64,000 nucleotides of DNA from CAWGYT01 sp963826795 (GTDB taxonomy: Bacteria > Planctomycetota > Planctomycetia > Pirellulales > Pirellulaceae). Each line of letters opens with the position of its first letter. The stretch's first letter is position 1. Positions 48,402 to 58,809 of the stretch are shown piece by piece. Position numbers and translations under genes: made by a program. Under the pieces are notes generated by a model that was not told the DNA's origin, did no database searches, and saw only the letters and a list, made by a program, of their open reading frames with translations. The stretch lies in contig CAWGYT010000027.1 of assembly GCA_963826795.1 (NCBI GenBank), positions 186,001 to 250,000 on the forward strand, in the 5' to 3' direction.

Positions 48402-50068
48402 GGCTCGTATTTCCAATCCGGGTCTTCCGGGTGTTTCAAATCCCAAAGCGGTCGGCGGCTGCGTACAGTGGGAACAGTTTCGAAGTTGTAAGCGGGCGGC
48501 GGAGAACGGGTCGCCCATTCGAGCGTCCAGGCGTCCCAGGGATCGTCGCCAGCCGTCGTGCCTCGATAAAGCGAGACGACCAAATTCCAGAAGAACAGCA
48601 GGAACCCGATTCCCATGATGAAGGCGCCGACCGTTGAAAGCTGATTCCAGATCTGCCAACCGTTGCCCGCTGCGTAGGTGTAAACACGCCGCGGCATCCC
48701 CATCACTCCCGAAACGTGCATCGGCCCGAACAACACATTGAAGCCGATCAGTAGCAGCCAGAAATGCCAACGCCCCAGCGTTTCGCCCAGCATGCGTCCG
48801 GTTGCCTTGGGGAACCAATAATAGAAGCCGGCCATCAACGCAAATAAACTTCCACCAAACAAAACGTAGTGAAAATGCGCGACCAGGAAATAGCTGTCCG
48901 ACACCTGCCAGTCCACGGGCACCGCGGCCAACATGATGCCGGTCAGACCACCGACGAGGAACATCGACAGGAATCCCAAGGCAAACAGCATTGGCGTCTT
49001 TAGACGAATTTGCCCGCCGTACAACGTGGCCATCCAGTTGAAGATCTTGATCCCCGTCGGCACAGCGATCAAGAAGCTGGCCGCGGAAAAGAAGGCGTCC
49101 AGCGCGTCATCCATGCCGACCGTAAACATGTGATGCGCCCAGACGCCCATGCTGATAAAGCCGATCGCGGCCGTCGCCATGGCCATTGACGTGTAGCCGA
49201 AGATCACTTTTCGCGAAAAGACGGGCACCACCTCCGAAATTATTCCGAAGGCAGGCAGCGCCATAATATAGACCTCAGGATGTCCGAAGAACCAAAACAG
49301 ATGCTGCCAAAGAAGAACCGAGCCGCCCGCTTGTGCGTCGAAGAAATGAGCCCCCAAATGCCGATCCAGCAGCAGCATGAACTGCGCCGCCGTCAGTGGT
49401 GGAAACGCGAACAGGATCAAGAACGCGTCGACCAGCATCATCCACACAAATAGCGGCACCTTGTTCAGACGCATCCCGGGGGCGCGCTTCGTGAGGATCG
49501 TGGCGATCAGATTTACGGCGAAAGTCAGTGTCCCCACGCCGCTGATCATCGTCCCCAGAATCCAATAGTCGACGCTGCCTCCCCGCGCGTACGCCGGCGA
49601 AGTGAGCGGCGCGTAGGCAAACCAACCCACGTCCGGCGCCGAACCCGCGCCGTAGAACGCGTCTCCAGTCAGGTAACTCAGGTACAGAACGGCACCGCCG
49701 AATAGAGCCAGCCAGAATCCCAGGGCGTTCAAACGCGGAAAGGCCACGTCGCGGCAACCAATCATCAGCGGGATGAGATAATTGGCCAGTCCCGCGATCA
49801 TGGGCATGACGACGAAGAAGATCATCGTCGTGCCGTGCATGGTGAAGAGCTGATTGAACGTCGCCGCGCTAACCAGCGTGTTCTCGGGAGACCACAACTG
49901 CAGACGAATCAATAGCGCTTCCAGCCCACCCACGATCAGGAACACGAGACTCATCAGCAGATACATGATCCCGATTCGTTTATGATCAACGGTTGTCACC
50001 CAACCGTGTAATCGCGACACGAGCGGCAGTTGCGTTGCCGAAGCACCATGAGTTTCAGCAAGCGCCAT
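48398..50068 (-). CDS. coxA: Cytochrome c oxidase subunit I
   Basis: 556 residues from the ATG at 50068, 2 bp after the subunit II stop. Twelve-helix heme-copper oxidase: haem a ligand His in LFTMHGTTMIFFVVMPMIAG, CuB and cross-link region FWFFGHPEVYIMALPAFGII, the two CuB histidines in WAHHMFTVGMDD, and haem ligands in FLVAHFHYVLFGGSLFALMA. HPEVY with Tyr and the K-channel region place it with A-type oxidases. It pumps protons and reduces oxygen with electrons from subunit II. The extension to 50179 would overlap coxB and is rejected. Confidence 0.95.
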   Translation of the reverse strand: MALAETHGASATQLPLVSRLHGWVTTVDHKRIGIMYLLMSLVFLIVGGLEALLIRLQLWSPENTLVSAATFNQLFTMHGTTMIFFVVMPMIAGLANYLIPLMIGCRDVAFPRLNALGFWLALFGGAVLYLSYLTGDAFYGAGSAPDVGWFAYAPLTSPAYARGGSVDYWILGTMISGVGTLTFAVNLIATILTKRAPGMRLNKVPLFVWMMLVDAFLILFAFPPLTAAQFMLLLDRHLGAHFFDAQAGGSVLLWQHLFWFFGHPEVYIMALPAFGIISEVVPVFSRKVIFGYTSMAMATAAIGFISMGVWAHHMFTVGMDDALDAFFSAASFLIAVPTGIKIFNWMATLYGGQIRLKTPMLFALGFLSMFLVGGLTGIMLAAVPVDWQVSDSYFLVAHFHYVLFGGSLFALMAGFYYWFPKATGRMLGETLGRWHFWLLLIGFNVLFGPMHVSGVMGMPRRVYTYAAGNGWQIWNQLSTVGAFIMGIGFLLFFWNLVVSLYRGTTAGDDPWDAWTLEWATRSPPPAYNFETVPTVRSRRPLWDLKHPEDPDWKYEP

Positions 50069-50070
50069 GT

Positions 50071-51116
50071 CTACTCCAGCGTCATCAGGTAATCGACAAT
50101 ATTTTTGACATCCGCGTCGCTCAATCGCATGTTGGCCATGCGGCAGCCCGGCTTGACTTGTTCGGGATGTGAAATCCAACGAGTCAGGTTGTCACGATTG
50201 TTTTCGATGATGCCGGACGCGAGCGTCTTGCGACTCATCAGGTGCGTCAGGTCGGGACCGAACTTTCCGCGAGCGTCGGCGCCTCGAATCGTGTGGCAAT
50301 TGGCACAGGCCATTTCCAGGAACCGCTGCCGACCGGCGGAAACAGCATCGTCCAAGCGGGCCATCTGCTGCTGAGCCGCAACCCACTGGCTAAACGACTC
50401 GGGCGAAACGGCGTCGACTCGGATCAACATTTTCGCATGTTGCGTTCCGCAGTATTCAGCACAGCGTCCGAAATACGTCCCTTCGTGATCTGCTTGAATC
50501 CACATCTCGTTAGTCTTGCCCGGAATCAAGTCCGTCTTTCCGGCCAGCCGCGGGACCCAAAAGCTGTGGATCACGTCGGCTGATTCGAGCTGCAGGTCGA
50601 TCGGCCGCGCGGCAGCCAGGGCACTCACGGGAATTACCAGTTCGTTGGCGGTGGTAAAGCCATGATCGGGATACTCGAATTCCCACCACCACTGATGGCC
50701 TACCACGCGCACCCGAACTCGATCTGGCGAGGGTGGTCCCGGCGCATTTCACGGACCGAGCGAATGACAACCAAAGCGAGCACGAAAACAGTGAGAAAGG
50801 GTGCCAGCGTCCAGGCGATCTCGATCGGTCGGCTCCCGTAGATCTGCGGCGGCTCCGTGTCAGAGTCCATGTCGCGTTCGCGAAAACGCATCACAAACAG
50901 AAGCAGCGATCCACCAACCAGTCCGAAGATGGTTACCGCCACCGCCAAGACCAACAGAAACTGGTTGCGAATCGACTCCGCAGCGGGCCCTGCCGGATCA
51001 AACATTTCCGGCGTCTGGCCATGAGTTCGCGCGCACAGGCATCCCACCGCCACAGGCCCCGCGACGCACGCTAGGATGGCCTTTCCAGGCCGTCTGTTCT
51101 GCCTTGGACTGTTCAT
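50071..51116 (-). CDS. coxB: Cytochrome c oxidase subunit II with fused cytochrome c (caa3 type), frameshifted
   Basis: The first frame (51116 to about 50705) gives a signal peptide and two helices (LLVLAVAVTIFGLVGGSLLL, APFLTVFVLALVVIR). The second continues RVVGHQWWWEFEYPDHGFTT, the CuA site CAEYCGTQHAKM (all ligands present) and a cytochrome c domain with CANCH and a distal Met region (CRMANMRLSDADVKNIVDYL). A missing C in GAGTTCGGGTGC near 50705 would join them as IEFRVRVVGHQ. About 348 residues restored. The fused haem domain marks a caa3-type oxidase. First gene of the operon. Confidence 0.9.
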
Positions 51117-51155
51117 CCGCGTGTGAGCTCTTGAATTCTGGAAATCATCGGAAAA

Positions 51156-51845
51156 TTAGCCTCGTTCAGCGGCCGCGTGATCGGCCACGATTGTCGCATT
51201 GTCCCGTCGAACGCGACCGGCGGGAATCCCCGAGTCGCCGCCGCGCAGGCGGTGAAGCATTTCCGCCTTGGAATCTCCCGTCACCAGCCACAGGATGGCA
51301 CGCGCTCGGTCGAGCATTGGAAACGTCAGCGTCATCCGCCGGCGGCCTTGGTAGACGCCAGTCAGCGCGACGTCGCGATCGACGACGTCCAGCACGGGGT
51401 CGCCGGGGACGAGCGATGCCGTATGACCGTCCGTGCCTAATCCCAGATGCACGAGGTCGAGCACGGGCGGCGAGCCGGCGATCGCCTGCAGCCTCTGACC
51501 GTAACTAGCCGCGGCCGCGGCTAGATCGTCTGCTTCGACGGGCATGGCACCGATTTGTTCCCGCCGCAGAACTGTGTGCGACAGTAAACCCTCTTGCAGG
51601 TGCGGCAAGTTGCGGTCCCTATCGCCTGCCGGTGCGATCCGTTCGTCCACTTGCATGACGTAGACGTTTCTCCACGGGACGTCGTCTCCGGCCAGATGGC
51701 GCAGCATCAGCCACGGCGTGCTTCCGCCGCTGAAGGCCACAACAAACCGACCGCGCTGTCTGATCGCTTCGCGCGCCTTGCCGGCAATGAACGTCGCCGC
51801 AGCTTGTGCCGCAGCATTGGCATCGGGGAGCATTTCAATCTTCAT
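51156..51845 (-). CDS. pgl: 6-phosphogluconolactonase
   Basis: 229 residues, the DevB/Pgl length. Motifs: RFVVAFSGGSTPWLMLRHLA near the N-terminus, WRNVYVMQVDERIAPAGD, LDLVHLGLGTDGHTASLVPG and ALTGVYQGRRRMTLTFPMLD. It hydrolyses 6-phosphogluconolactone, linking Zwf and Gnd in the oxidative pentose-phosphate pathway. Last gene of the minus-strand pentose-phosphate block, 84 bp after the rpe relic. Confidence 0.94.
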   Translation of the reverse strand: MKIEMLPDANAAAQAAATFIAGKAREAIRQRGRFVVAFSGGSTPWLMLRHLAGDDVPWRNVYVMQVDERIAPAGDRDRNLPHLQEGLLSHTVLRREQIGAMPVEADDLAAAAASYGQRLQAIAGSPPVLDLVHLGLGTDGHTASLVPGDPVLDVVDRDVALTGVYQGRRRMTLTFPMLDRARAILWLVTGDSKAEMLHRLRGGDSGIPAGRVRRDNATIVADHAAAERG

Positions 51846-51929
51846 CGGAACGGTCCAACGCGACCGGCCCGGAAAACATTAAGCGACTGCTTCACGTTGT
51901 GATTCGTCTTGTCTGGCATGGTTGTCCCG

Positions 51930-52179
51930 CTATTGGATACTGGAGTTTTCGTTGAATTCGCCCGCTGGATCGGCAAACACCGCCGTGCCTGATACAAGCT
52001 CGTTGGTACCGGCGGCCACGGCGAGCGGCCCCGTTTCCACATCGATGCAGGGTGCAGTTGCCCTCCCAATGCACGAGCAGCGAATCCGCGCCGGCCTGTT
52101 CTGCCGCGGCCACGTGCTCGCTAGACCGCGAAAAATCCGCGGCCAGAATCGAAGCCGCCAGTTTCACTTGTGCTGTCAT
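51930..52179 (-). pseudogene. rpe: Ribulose-phosphate 3-epimerase, internally deleted
   Basis: The N-terminal frame is VKLAASILAADFSRSSEHVA then AAEQAGAD, the first beta-alpha unit of Rpe. In another frame the C-terminal end follows: IDVETGPLAVAAGTNELVSG and TAVFADPAGEFNENS, then a stop at 51930. Normal length is about 220 residues; the central 130-140 residues with the metal-binding His and Asp are gone. The start overlaps the pgi stop by 4 bp, as expected for an operon. Non-functional. Confidence 0.8.
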
Positions 52180-53842
52180 GGCTGCTTGCTTTCGGTCTCC
52201 CGCGCTTCCTTGAGATGCCGATAACGCTGGATCAACGTGTTGGTGGAACTGTCATGGTTCAGCGGCTGCTGGTTGCCGGCGGCCAGTTCGGGAACAATCC
52301 GTTGGGCAAGCACCTTGCCGAGTTCGACACCCCACTGGTCGAACGAATCGATGTTCCAGATCGCGCCCTGGGTGAAAACCGCATGCTCGTACAGGGCGAC
52401 CAGCTTGCCGAGCATTTCCGGCGTGAGCCGCTCGGCGAGGATCGTGTTGGACGGCCGGTTGCCCTCGAAGACTCGGTGCGGCACGAGCCAGTCCGGCGTT
52501 CCCTCGGCGCGGACCTGCTTCGGGCGTCTTGCCGAAGGCCAGCGCCTCGACTTTGAGCGAAGACGTTCGCCATCAGCATGTCGTGATGCCGGCCGAGCGG
52601 GTTGAGCGATTGGCCGAAGGCGATGAAGTCGCACGGAATCAGCCGCGTGCCCTGATGGATCAACTGGTAAAACGAATGCTGGCCGTTGGTTCCTGGCTCG
52701 CCCCAGTAAATCGGGCCGGTATCGTAGTCGACACGCGTGCCATCGAGCGTGACGTGCTTGCCGTTGCTCTCCATCGTCAGTTGCTGCAGGTAGGCCGGGA
52801 ATCGCTTCAGGTACTGTTCGTACGGCAGGACAGCGACGGTCTGCGCGTCGAAGAAATCGGTGTACCAGATTCCCAGCAGACCCAACAGCACCGGCAAGTT
52901 CTGATCGAACGGCGCGGTGCGGAAGTGCTCGTCCATCTGGTGAAATCCGTCGAGCATCGCGCGAAAACTCTCCGGCCCGATGGCCAGCATCGTCGAGAGC
53001 CCGATGGCCGAGGTCCATCGAATATCGCCCGCCGACCCAGTCCCAGAACTCGAACATGTTGCTGGTGTCGATGCCGAACTCCGCCACCTTCTCGGCGTTT
53101 GTCGAAACCGCGACGAAGTGTCGGGCCACGGCCGCGGCATCGCCGCCCAGACCGTTGAGCAACCAGTCGCGGGCGCTGTGGGCGTTGGTCATCGTCTCCA
53201 GCGTCGTGAAGGTTTTCGAGGCCACGATAAACAGGGTTTCCGCCGGATCGAGGCCGTGAATCGCTTCCGCCAGATCGGTGCCGTCGACATTCGAGACGAA
53301 CCGGAACGTCATGCGCACGGTCGCTGTAGGACTTGAGTGCTTCGTAGGCCATCACCGGCCCCAGGTCCGATCCGCCGATGCCGATATTGACCACGTTGCG
53401 GATGCGCTGGCCTGTGTGGCCTTTCCAGTCGCCGCCGCGGACACGAGTGGAAAAGTCCGTCATCTTGTCGAGCACGGCGTGGACGTGAGGCACCACGTTT
53501 TCACCGTCCACGAAGATGCACGACTCTGCTCGGCGCACGCAGCGCCACGTGCAGCACGGCCCGGTCTTCGGTGAGATTGATCTTGTCGCCCCGGAACATG
53601 GCGTCGATCCGCTCGCGCAGGCCGGCTTCCTCGGCCAGGTTCACGAGCAGATTGAGGGTCTCACCGGTGATGCGATTCTTCGAGTAGTCGAGGTAGATCC
53701 CGACAGCCTCGGCCGTCATCCGCTCACCCCGCGTTGGATCATCGGCAAAGAGTTGCCGCAGGTGCAGACCGCGGACTTTGTCGCAGTGGGCTTCGAGACG
53801 TTGCCACGCCGGGCGTTCAGAAAGTGGAGTACTCGTCGTCAT
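52176..53842 (-). CDS. pgi: Glucose-6-phosphate isomerase, several frameshifts
   Basis: The whole Pgi sequence is present but distributed over three frames. In order: SKNRITGETLNLLVNLAEEA (53842-53520), FVDGENVVPHVHAVLDKMTD and VVNIGIGGSDLGPVMAYEAL (to about 53310), RFVSNVDGTDLAEAIHGLDP to DWVGGRYSM (to about 53010), AIGPESFRAMLDGFHQMDEH to PLGRHHDMLMANVFAQS (to about 52550), then TPDWLVPHRVFEGNRPSNTI to the end. At least four indels are needed, an unusually high number. Either the sequence is error-rich here or the gene is a young pseudogene. Restored length is about 555 residues. AAGGAA precedes the ATG. Confidence 0.8.
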
Positions 53843-54031
53843 ATTTGCAGTTCCTTTTCTCCTTCGAGTTCATCAATTGGTACCGGTTCGTTCGCTTCCG
53901 GCGGTAGCGATGGCTTTGGCGAGAGCTGAAGCTGGACGATGTTCGGCGAAAACGGAAGATCGCAGGCCGAGCTCAGGGCCAGCGCCGAATGGGTGGAGGG
54001 CATCGATCCGGTCGATCCGTCCTTCCCTCAC
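53843..54031. other. Spacer between tal relic and pgi
   Basis: A short minus-strand frame ends in a proline-rich stretch (VQLQLSPKPSLPPEANEPVP) just before pgi. I cannot assign it; it may be the tail of a deleted gene lying between tal and pgi. Confidence 0.35.
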
Positions 54032-54229
54032 TCAGCTCGGTTGGATGGCGGCATCGTAATCGCTGCTGTTCTTGATGGCGTGGTCGAAGAGGGGCCGGTT
54101 CGAGGTCAGTCCCCTGACCGATAACTCGTCGATGTAGCGCCGCAGTGTGCCACCAGCGAGCAGATCGCGAGTGATATGGTCGAGCCAGAGGCTCGGTCCC
54201 GGCTCGTGGGGTGTTTGTGTCGCCTTCAT
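54032..54229 (-). pseudogene. tal: Transaldolase, N-terminal fragment
   Basis: 65 residues: SLWLDHITRDLLAGGTLRRY then IDELSVRGLTSNRPLFDHAI and KNSSDYDAAI, the start of transaldolase (IxRDxLxxGxLxRxIxExxVxGLTSNPxIFxxAI). The usual SNPTIF reads SNRPLF. The remaining 300 residues, with the Schiff-base Lys, are absent. A perfect AAGGAG precedes the ATG at 54229, so the gene start is intact and the deletion is internal or terminal. Confidence 0.8.
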
Positions 54230-54254
54230 GTGCATCTCCTTGAAACATGTACGG

Positions 54255-54707
54255 TCAGGATTCCTTGTTTTCCAGTTCTGTCACTTTGGCCAGGCGGCGA
54301 CGATGTCGCTCGGCACCGCTGAAATGTGCAGCAAGAAATGTCGTGACAAGTTCCGCGGCAAGTGCGTCGCCCACGACGCGACCACCCAGGCAGAGTACGT
54401 TCATGTTGTCGTCTTCGACGCCTTGATGTGCGGAAAACGTGTCGTGGCAGAGCGCCGCGCGGATGCCGTGCATCTTGTTGGCGGCAATACTCGCCCCCAC
54501 GCCGCTGCCGCAAATCATGATCCCGCGCTCGGCCTCTCCGCGCTGAATCGCCTGACCAACTACTTTCGTGAAATCGGGGTAATCGTCGTCGGGCATGAGC
54601 GCGGCTGCGCCGCAATCAAGCACGACATGGCCTAACTTTTCCAATTCGTTCACGATGACCGTCTTGAGGTGAAATCCGCCGTGGTCACAACCGATCGCAA
54701 TCTTCAT
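54255..54707 (-). CDS. rpiB: Ribose-5-phosphate isomerase B
   Basis: 150 residues from the ATG at 54707 with GAGGAAG upstream. MKIAIGCDHGGFHLKTVIVN contains the substrate-binding Asp and His. DYPDFTKVVGQAIQRGEAER, GIMICGSGVGASIAANKM with the catalytic Cys, and HDTFSAHQGVEDDNMNVLCL follow. It interconverts ribulose 5-phosphate and ribose 5-phosphate. The last part (VTTFLAAHFSGAERHRRRL) is normal. It lies between zwf and the tal relic. Confidence 0.94.
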   Translation of the reverse strand: MKIAIGCDHGGFHLKTVIVNELEKLGHVVLDCGAAALMPDDDYPDFTKVVGQAIQRGEAERGIMICGSGVGASIAANKMHGIRAALCHDTFSAHQGVEDDNMNVLCLGGRVVGDALAAELVTTFLAAHFSGAERHRRRLAKVTELENKES

Positions 54708-54780
54708 GGCTTCCTCGTTCCTGCCAGTAGCCGAAATCAACCGACATTGGGAATAAGTCCGCAAGCATCTGAACTTTGGC

Positions 54781-54810
54781 AAGCTCTGGCAAGCTCTGGC
54801 AAGTTCGGCT
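54781..54810. repeat. 10-bp tandem repeat between rpiB and zwf
   Basis: AAGCTCTGGC occurs twice in tandem with a degenerate third copy AAGTTCGGCT, preceded by a half copy. Non-coding. Confidence 0.6.
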
Positions 54811-54885
54811 ACAACAATAGCTCCCATGCCCGTTGGCAATCATGTTCTACATTGAATCCGAACTCGCACATCACCGCAAACCGGT

Positions 54886-56456
54886 TCACGGACAGCGCCA
54901 CTGGCGGCCGTCGTTGTTGAGCAGTTCGTCGGCGTCTGGCGGGCCCCAGCTGCCGGCGGCGTAGTTGGGGAATTTCGCGCCGGCAGGTTCGACCACACAT
55001 CCAGGATGGGCGTTATCGCGCGCCAGCCGGCTTCGACGAAATCGGCGCGTTGGAACAGCGTCTGGTCCCCGGTCATGCAGTCGTACAAAAGCGTCTCGTA
55101 GCCGACAAAGGTCGTGGGACCAAAATGCTGCGCGTAGCTGAAGTCCATCGTCACCGAATCGGTCGAGACCACGATGCCCGGTCGTTTTGCTTCGAAGGCG
55201 AGCGAGATACCTTCGTCCGGCTGAATCCGCAGCACCAGCATGTTGGGCCGCATGTGTTTGACCGCCGTGTCGCGGAAGGGCAGAAAGGGAGCTCGTTTGA
55301 ACTGAATGACAACTTCACTCACTCGCTGCGGAAGCGATTTCCCGGTGCGTAGGTAGAACGGCACGTCCGCCCATCGCCAATTGTCGATCGCCAGCTTGAA
55401 GGCCGCGAACGTCTCGGTTTTCGAATCGGCGGCCACGTTGGGCGATTCTCGATACCCAATTACCTTGTTGCCCGCAATTTCGCCGGCTGCGTACTGGCCG
55501 CGCACGGCGTCGGTCAATACATCCTCATCTTCCAAGGGGCGGATGGCGCGCAGCAGCTTCTCTTTCTCGTCGCGGACGGCGTCCGCGTCGAACGAGCCAG
55601 GCGCCTCCATGCCGACCAGTGCCAACAACTGGAAGATATGGTTGGGAACCATGTCGCGCAGCGCGCCGGCGTGATCGTAGTACGCGCCGCGGTGTTCGAC
55701 GCCGACTGTCTCGGCCACCGTGATCTGCACGTGATCGATGTAGCGGCGATTCCAAACGGGCTCGAAGATGCCGTTCGCGAAGCGAAGCACGAGAATGTTC
55801 TGCACCGTCTCCTTGCCTAGATAATGGTCGATGCGATAGATCTGGCTTTCCTGGAGCACCGATGTGATGCCACGGTTCAGCGCCTGTGCGGAATCCAGGT
55901 CCCGCCCGAACGGTTTTTCGATGACGACGCGCCGCCAGCCCGCATTTCCCTCCGTGTCGGCCGCCTGCTCAGTTAGTCCGGCGGCGGTGAGCTGTTGGAT
56001 AATCTTGCCGAAGAACGCCGGGGGAACGGCCAGGTAAAACAGGTAATTACCGGCCGTTTTTTGGCTACTGTCAATCTCCGTCAATTGGCCTTTCAACCGC
56101 TGGTAGGTTTCCGGTTTCTCGAAGTCGCCGGGCAGGTAGTACAACCGCTGGCCGAAGGCGGTATCCCACAACGACGCGTCGATTTCGCCGGTCGCCGTTT
56201 CCCTGACACCACGCGCCAGGTGTTCTCGAAACGCGGCGGTATCCATCGCGTCGATCGCCACGCCGACGACCGCGAAGCTCTCTGGCAAGAGATTGTTAGT
56301 GGCCAGGTTGTAGAAGGCGGGCATCAGCAGCCGTTTGGTCAAATCCCCACTGGCACCAAAGACCACGATCGCACAGGGCCCGGGCGGCTCAATGTGCGCT
56401 TCGACATCTTGTTGTTCGTTCATCGATTCGCTCTGCAGTTTCTGTTCGTTACTCAT
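54886..56456 (-). CDS. zwf: Glucose-6-phosphate 1-dehydrogenase, frameshifted near the C-terminus
   Basis: Cofactor loop VVFGASGDLTKRLLMPAFYN at about residues 31-50, active site IYRIDHYLGKETVQNIL, and the downstream YFLRTGK-like FYLRTGKSLPQRVSEV. Near 54980 the frame leaves the family after ILDVWSNLPAR; the next frame continues EFPNYAAGSWGPPDADELLN and ends RQWRCP at a stop near 54886. One indel is therefore assumed; the uncorrected frame ends at 54840. Restored length is about 523 residues. The start overlaps the ROK kinase stop by 4 bp. Confidence 0.92.
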
Positions 56457-57117
56457 TTCGGCGTTAATTCGGCGTCGTCCCAGAGACGAAAACCGCCGAC
56501 AAAAGCGTCGTCGTTCGGGCAGGTTTCCACGCCCTCCGGCAAATCATTCAACCGGTTGGCGTTACCACCGCCAATCACCACGTAGTCGGGTTCGAGCGCG
56601 TGCGCAGACGTTGCACCGAATCGAAGACCGCCTGCCGCCACTTCTTCTTGCCGAGGCGTTTCAAACCGGCGATCCCCACGTAGTCCTCAAACGTCTTCTG
56701 CTTGTACGGCAAATGGGCCAGCTCCATCGGCTGGATGATTCCATCGACGATCATGGCCGATCCAAGGCCTGTTCCCAAGCCCAGAAACAGCATGCGGCCG
56801 CCGTGGTAGCCCCCCAACGCCTGCATCGCAGCGTCATTCATGATTCTGACGGGACAGCCAAAAGCCGACTCGAAATCGAAGCCGACCCAACCTCCGCCCA
56901 GATTGTGCGGCTCGTGCAAGACATGCCCATGAATCACCGGCGCCGGGACACCTATCGTCACGGCTTCGTACGTCCAATCACCAGCCAGCTTCTTAATACC
57001 TTCAACCGCCTGCTGCGCCGTCAACTCCGGACCAGAGGCAAAAGAGCGGCGCTCGTCGTGCCCTGACGCTTTGATCTTAATGTGCGAGCCACCTACATCG
57101 ACGACAAGGACGTTCAT
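56453..57117 (-). CDS. ROK-type glucokinase (polyphosphate glucokinase-like), frameshifted
   Basis: The N-terminal ATP/polyphosphate loop is VLVVDVGGSHIKIKASGHD, then VTIGVPAPVIHGHVLHEPHN, the catalytic Asp in VRIMNDAAMQALGGYHGGRM, and LFLGLGTGLGSAMIVDG. Near 56600 the frame changes; the second supplies LEPDYVVIGGGNANRLNDLP and the end DDAELTPK. Restored length is about 221 residues. Short members of this type use polyphosphate or ATP to phosphorylate glucose, which would feed Zwf encoded next. Start at the ATG 57117, 7 bp after gnd. Confidence 0.82.
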
Positions 57118-57124
57118 ATGTGGC

Positions 57125-58137
57125 CTAACCATGCTTCTCCTCGTGTCCGCCAAATTCGAATCGCATCGCCGACAGGATCTTGTCGGCGAAGTCCTCCTCG
57201 CCCCGCGACGCGAAACGTTGATACAGCGCGGCGCTCAGCACCGGTGCCGGCGATCCTTCCTCGATCGCAGCCAACAACGTCCAGCGTCCCTCGCCGGAAT
57301 CGGAGACGCGGCCGGTGAACTTGGCCAGTGTTGGATCCTGGGCCAGTGCCATCGCGGTCAAGTCGAGCAACCACGACGCCACCACACTGCCGCGCCGCCA
57401 GACCTCCGTAATCGCCGGCAGGTTCATCTCATATTGGTAGTATTCCGGCGTGCGCAAGGGAGTCGTTTCGGCGTCGGCGGCGTGGCCTGTCTTGCCGACG
57501 TTGGCGTGCTTAAGCACATTCAGCCCTTCGGCATAGGCAGCCATGATGCCATACTCGATCCCGTTGTGCACCATCTTGACGAAATGGCCGGCGCCAGCCG
57601 GCCCACAGTGCAGGTACCCGTCTTCGGCCGTGGTACCGACACGATCGGCACCGGGCGTCCGCGGGATGTGCCCCTGGCCTGGAGCCAAGACCTTGAAAAT
57701 CGGGTCCAAACGCTTTACCGCCGCGTCTTCGCCGCCAATCATCATACAATAGCCACGTTCCCGTCCCCAGACGCCGCCGCTGGTGCCGACGTCCAGATAG
57801 TAGACGCCCTTGGCCCACAGTTCCTTGGCTCGGCGAATATCGTCGATGTAATACGAGTTGCCGCCGTCGATGACGATATCGTCCTGTTGCAGCTTGCCAG
57901 CAAGGTCGGTCACGGATGAGTCCACCACCGCAGCCGGGACCATTAACCAAACCGCTCGCGGCGGTGCAAGTTTTCGAATGAAATCGTCCAACGACAATGT
58001 GCGGGGTCGCCTTCCCTGGCCAGCGTTTGCACGGCCTCGACATTCGGGTCATAAACCACGCATTGATGTCCGCCGTTCATCAGTCGGCGGACCATGTTCG
58101 CGCCCATCCGCCCCAGTCCGATCATTCCAAGTTGCAT
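57125..58137 (-). CDS. gnd: 6-phosphogluconate dehydrogenase (decarboxylating, short form), frameshifted
   Basis: The ATG at 58137 has AAGGAG nine bases upstream. MQLGMIGLGRMGANMVRRLM (Rossmann) and CVVYDPNVEAVQTLAREG are in the first frame; from about 57997 the second frame gives RAVWLMVPAAVVDSSVTDLA, IDGGNSYYIDDIRRA, the active-site GPAGAGHFVKMVHNGIEYGI and the tail SALYQRF-like LSAALYQRFASRGEEDF. One indel near 58010, possibly with a few residues lost. About 335 residues, the GntZ/short-Gnd class. It makes ribulose 5-phosphate, CO2 and NAD(P)H. Confidence 0.9.
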
Positions 58138-58191
58138 CGAACACTCCTTCGCAAGTTAAGGCACTTATCTCTTTTGAGTCAGACTGCTCGT

Positions 58192-58809
58192 TCAATCCCG
58201 TGTGTGACTGCAATCGTTCCAAAGACGGACGACCGGATCGTCTCGGCCGTGGTGGTAACCGACGCTACACAAGGCGGCTGGTGTCAAGGAAGAAGAACCT
58301 TCCCGCCGTTGCATCCAGATCCAACCAACGAGCAGCGAGGACGCTGAGAAAATGACCGTGCGAAAAGAGCAGCACGTTCGTTATCGAAAGAACGCAAGCC
58401 GCTGGATAACTCGGCTCGCCCGAACAGCCACATCTGTCACCGATTCGCCACCCGGGCAGCCATCGCGAAATAACTCCCAGCCAGGCTTTTGCTGACCAAT
58501 CTCATGCGTCGTTTTTCCTTCGTAATCGCCGTAGTTCCATTCGACGAGGTCGTCATCCACGGTGGCAACGATGCCAAAGCCGGCCAGTTCGCAGGTACGC
58601 GAGGCGCGACGTAGCGGGCTGGTGAACACGTGTGCAAAGGTCAATCGTTGTAGCCGTTCGCCCAGTCGACGCGCGTTGCGCTCGCCGCGCTCGGTCAGCG
58701 GAAGATCCGTCACGCCGGTATGCTGGCCCGTGATGGTCCAGGCCGTTTCGCCGTGCCGGGCAAGGTAAATCAGAGGAAGTAGTTCATCGCCACTGCCACG
58801 CTGTGTCAT
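58192..58809 (-). CDS. Histidine phosphatase (phosphoglycerate mutase-like), frameshifted twice
   Basis: IYLARHGETAWTITGQHTGV contains the RHG phosphohistidine motif; FTSPLRRASRTCELAG and LVEWNYGDYEGKTTHEI follow, giving a 142-residue first frame ending at 58381. The next frames continue NVLLFSHGHFLSVLAARWLD (second catalytic His) and LCSVGYHHGRDDPVVRLWND, ending at a stop near 58192. Two indels (about 58380 and 58285) are needed. The start overlaps the ATPase stop by 26 bp. Family members dephosphorylate sugar phosphates or other small molecules; the specific substrate is not evident. Confidence 0.72.
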
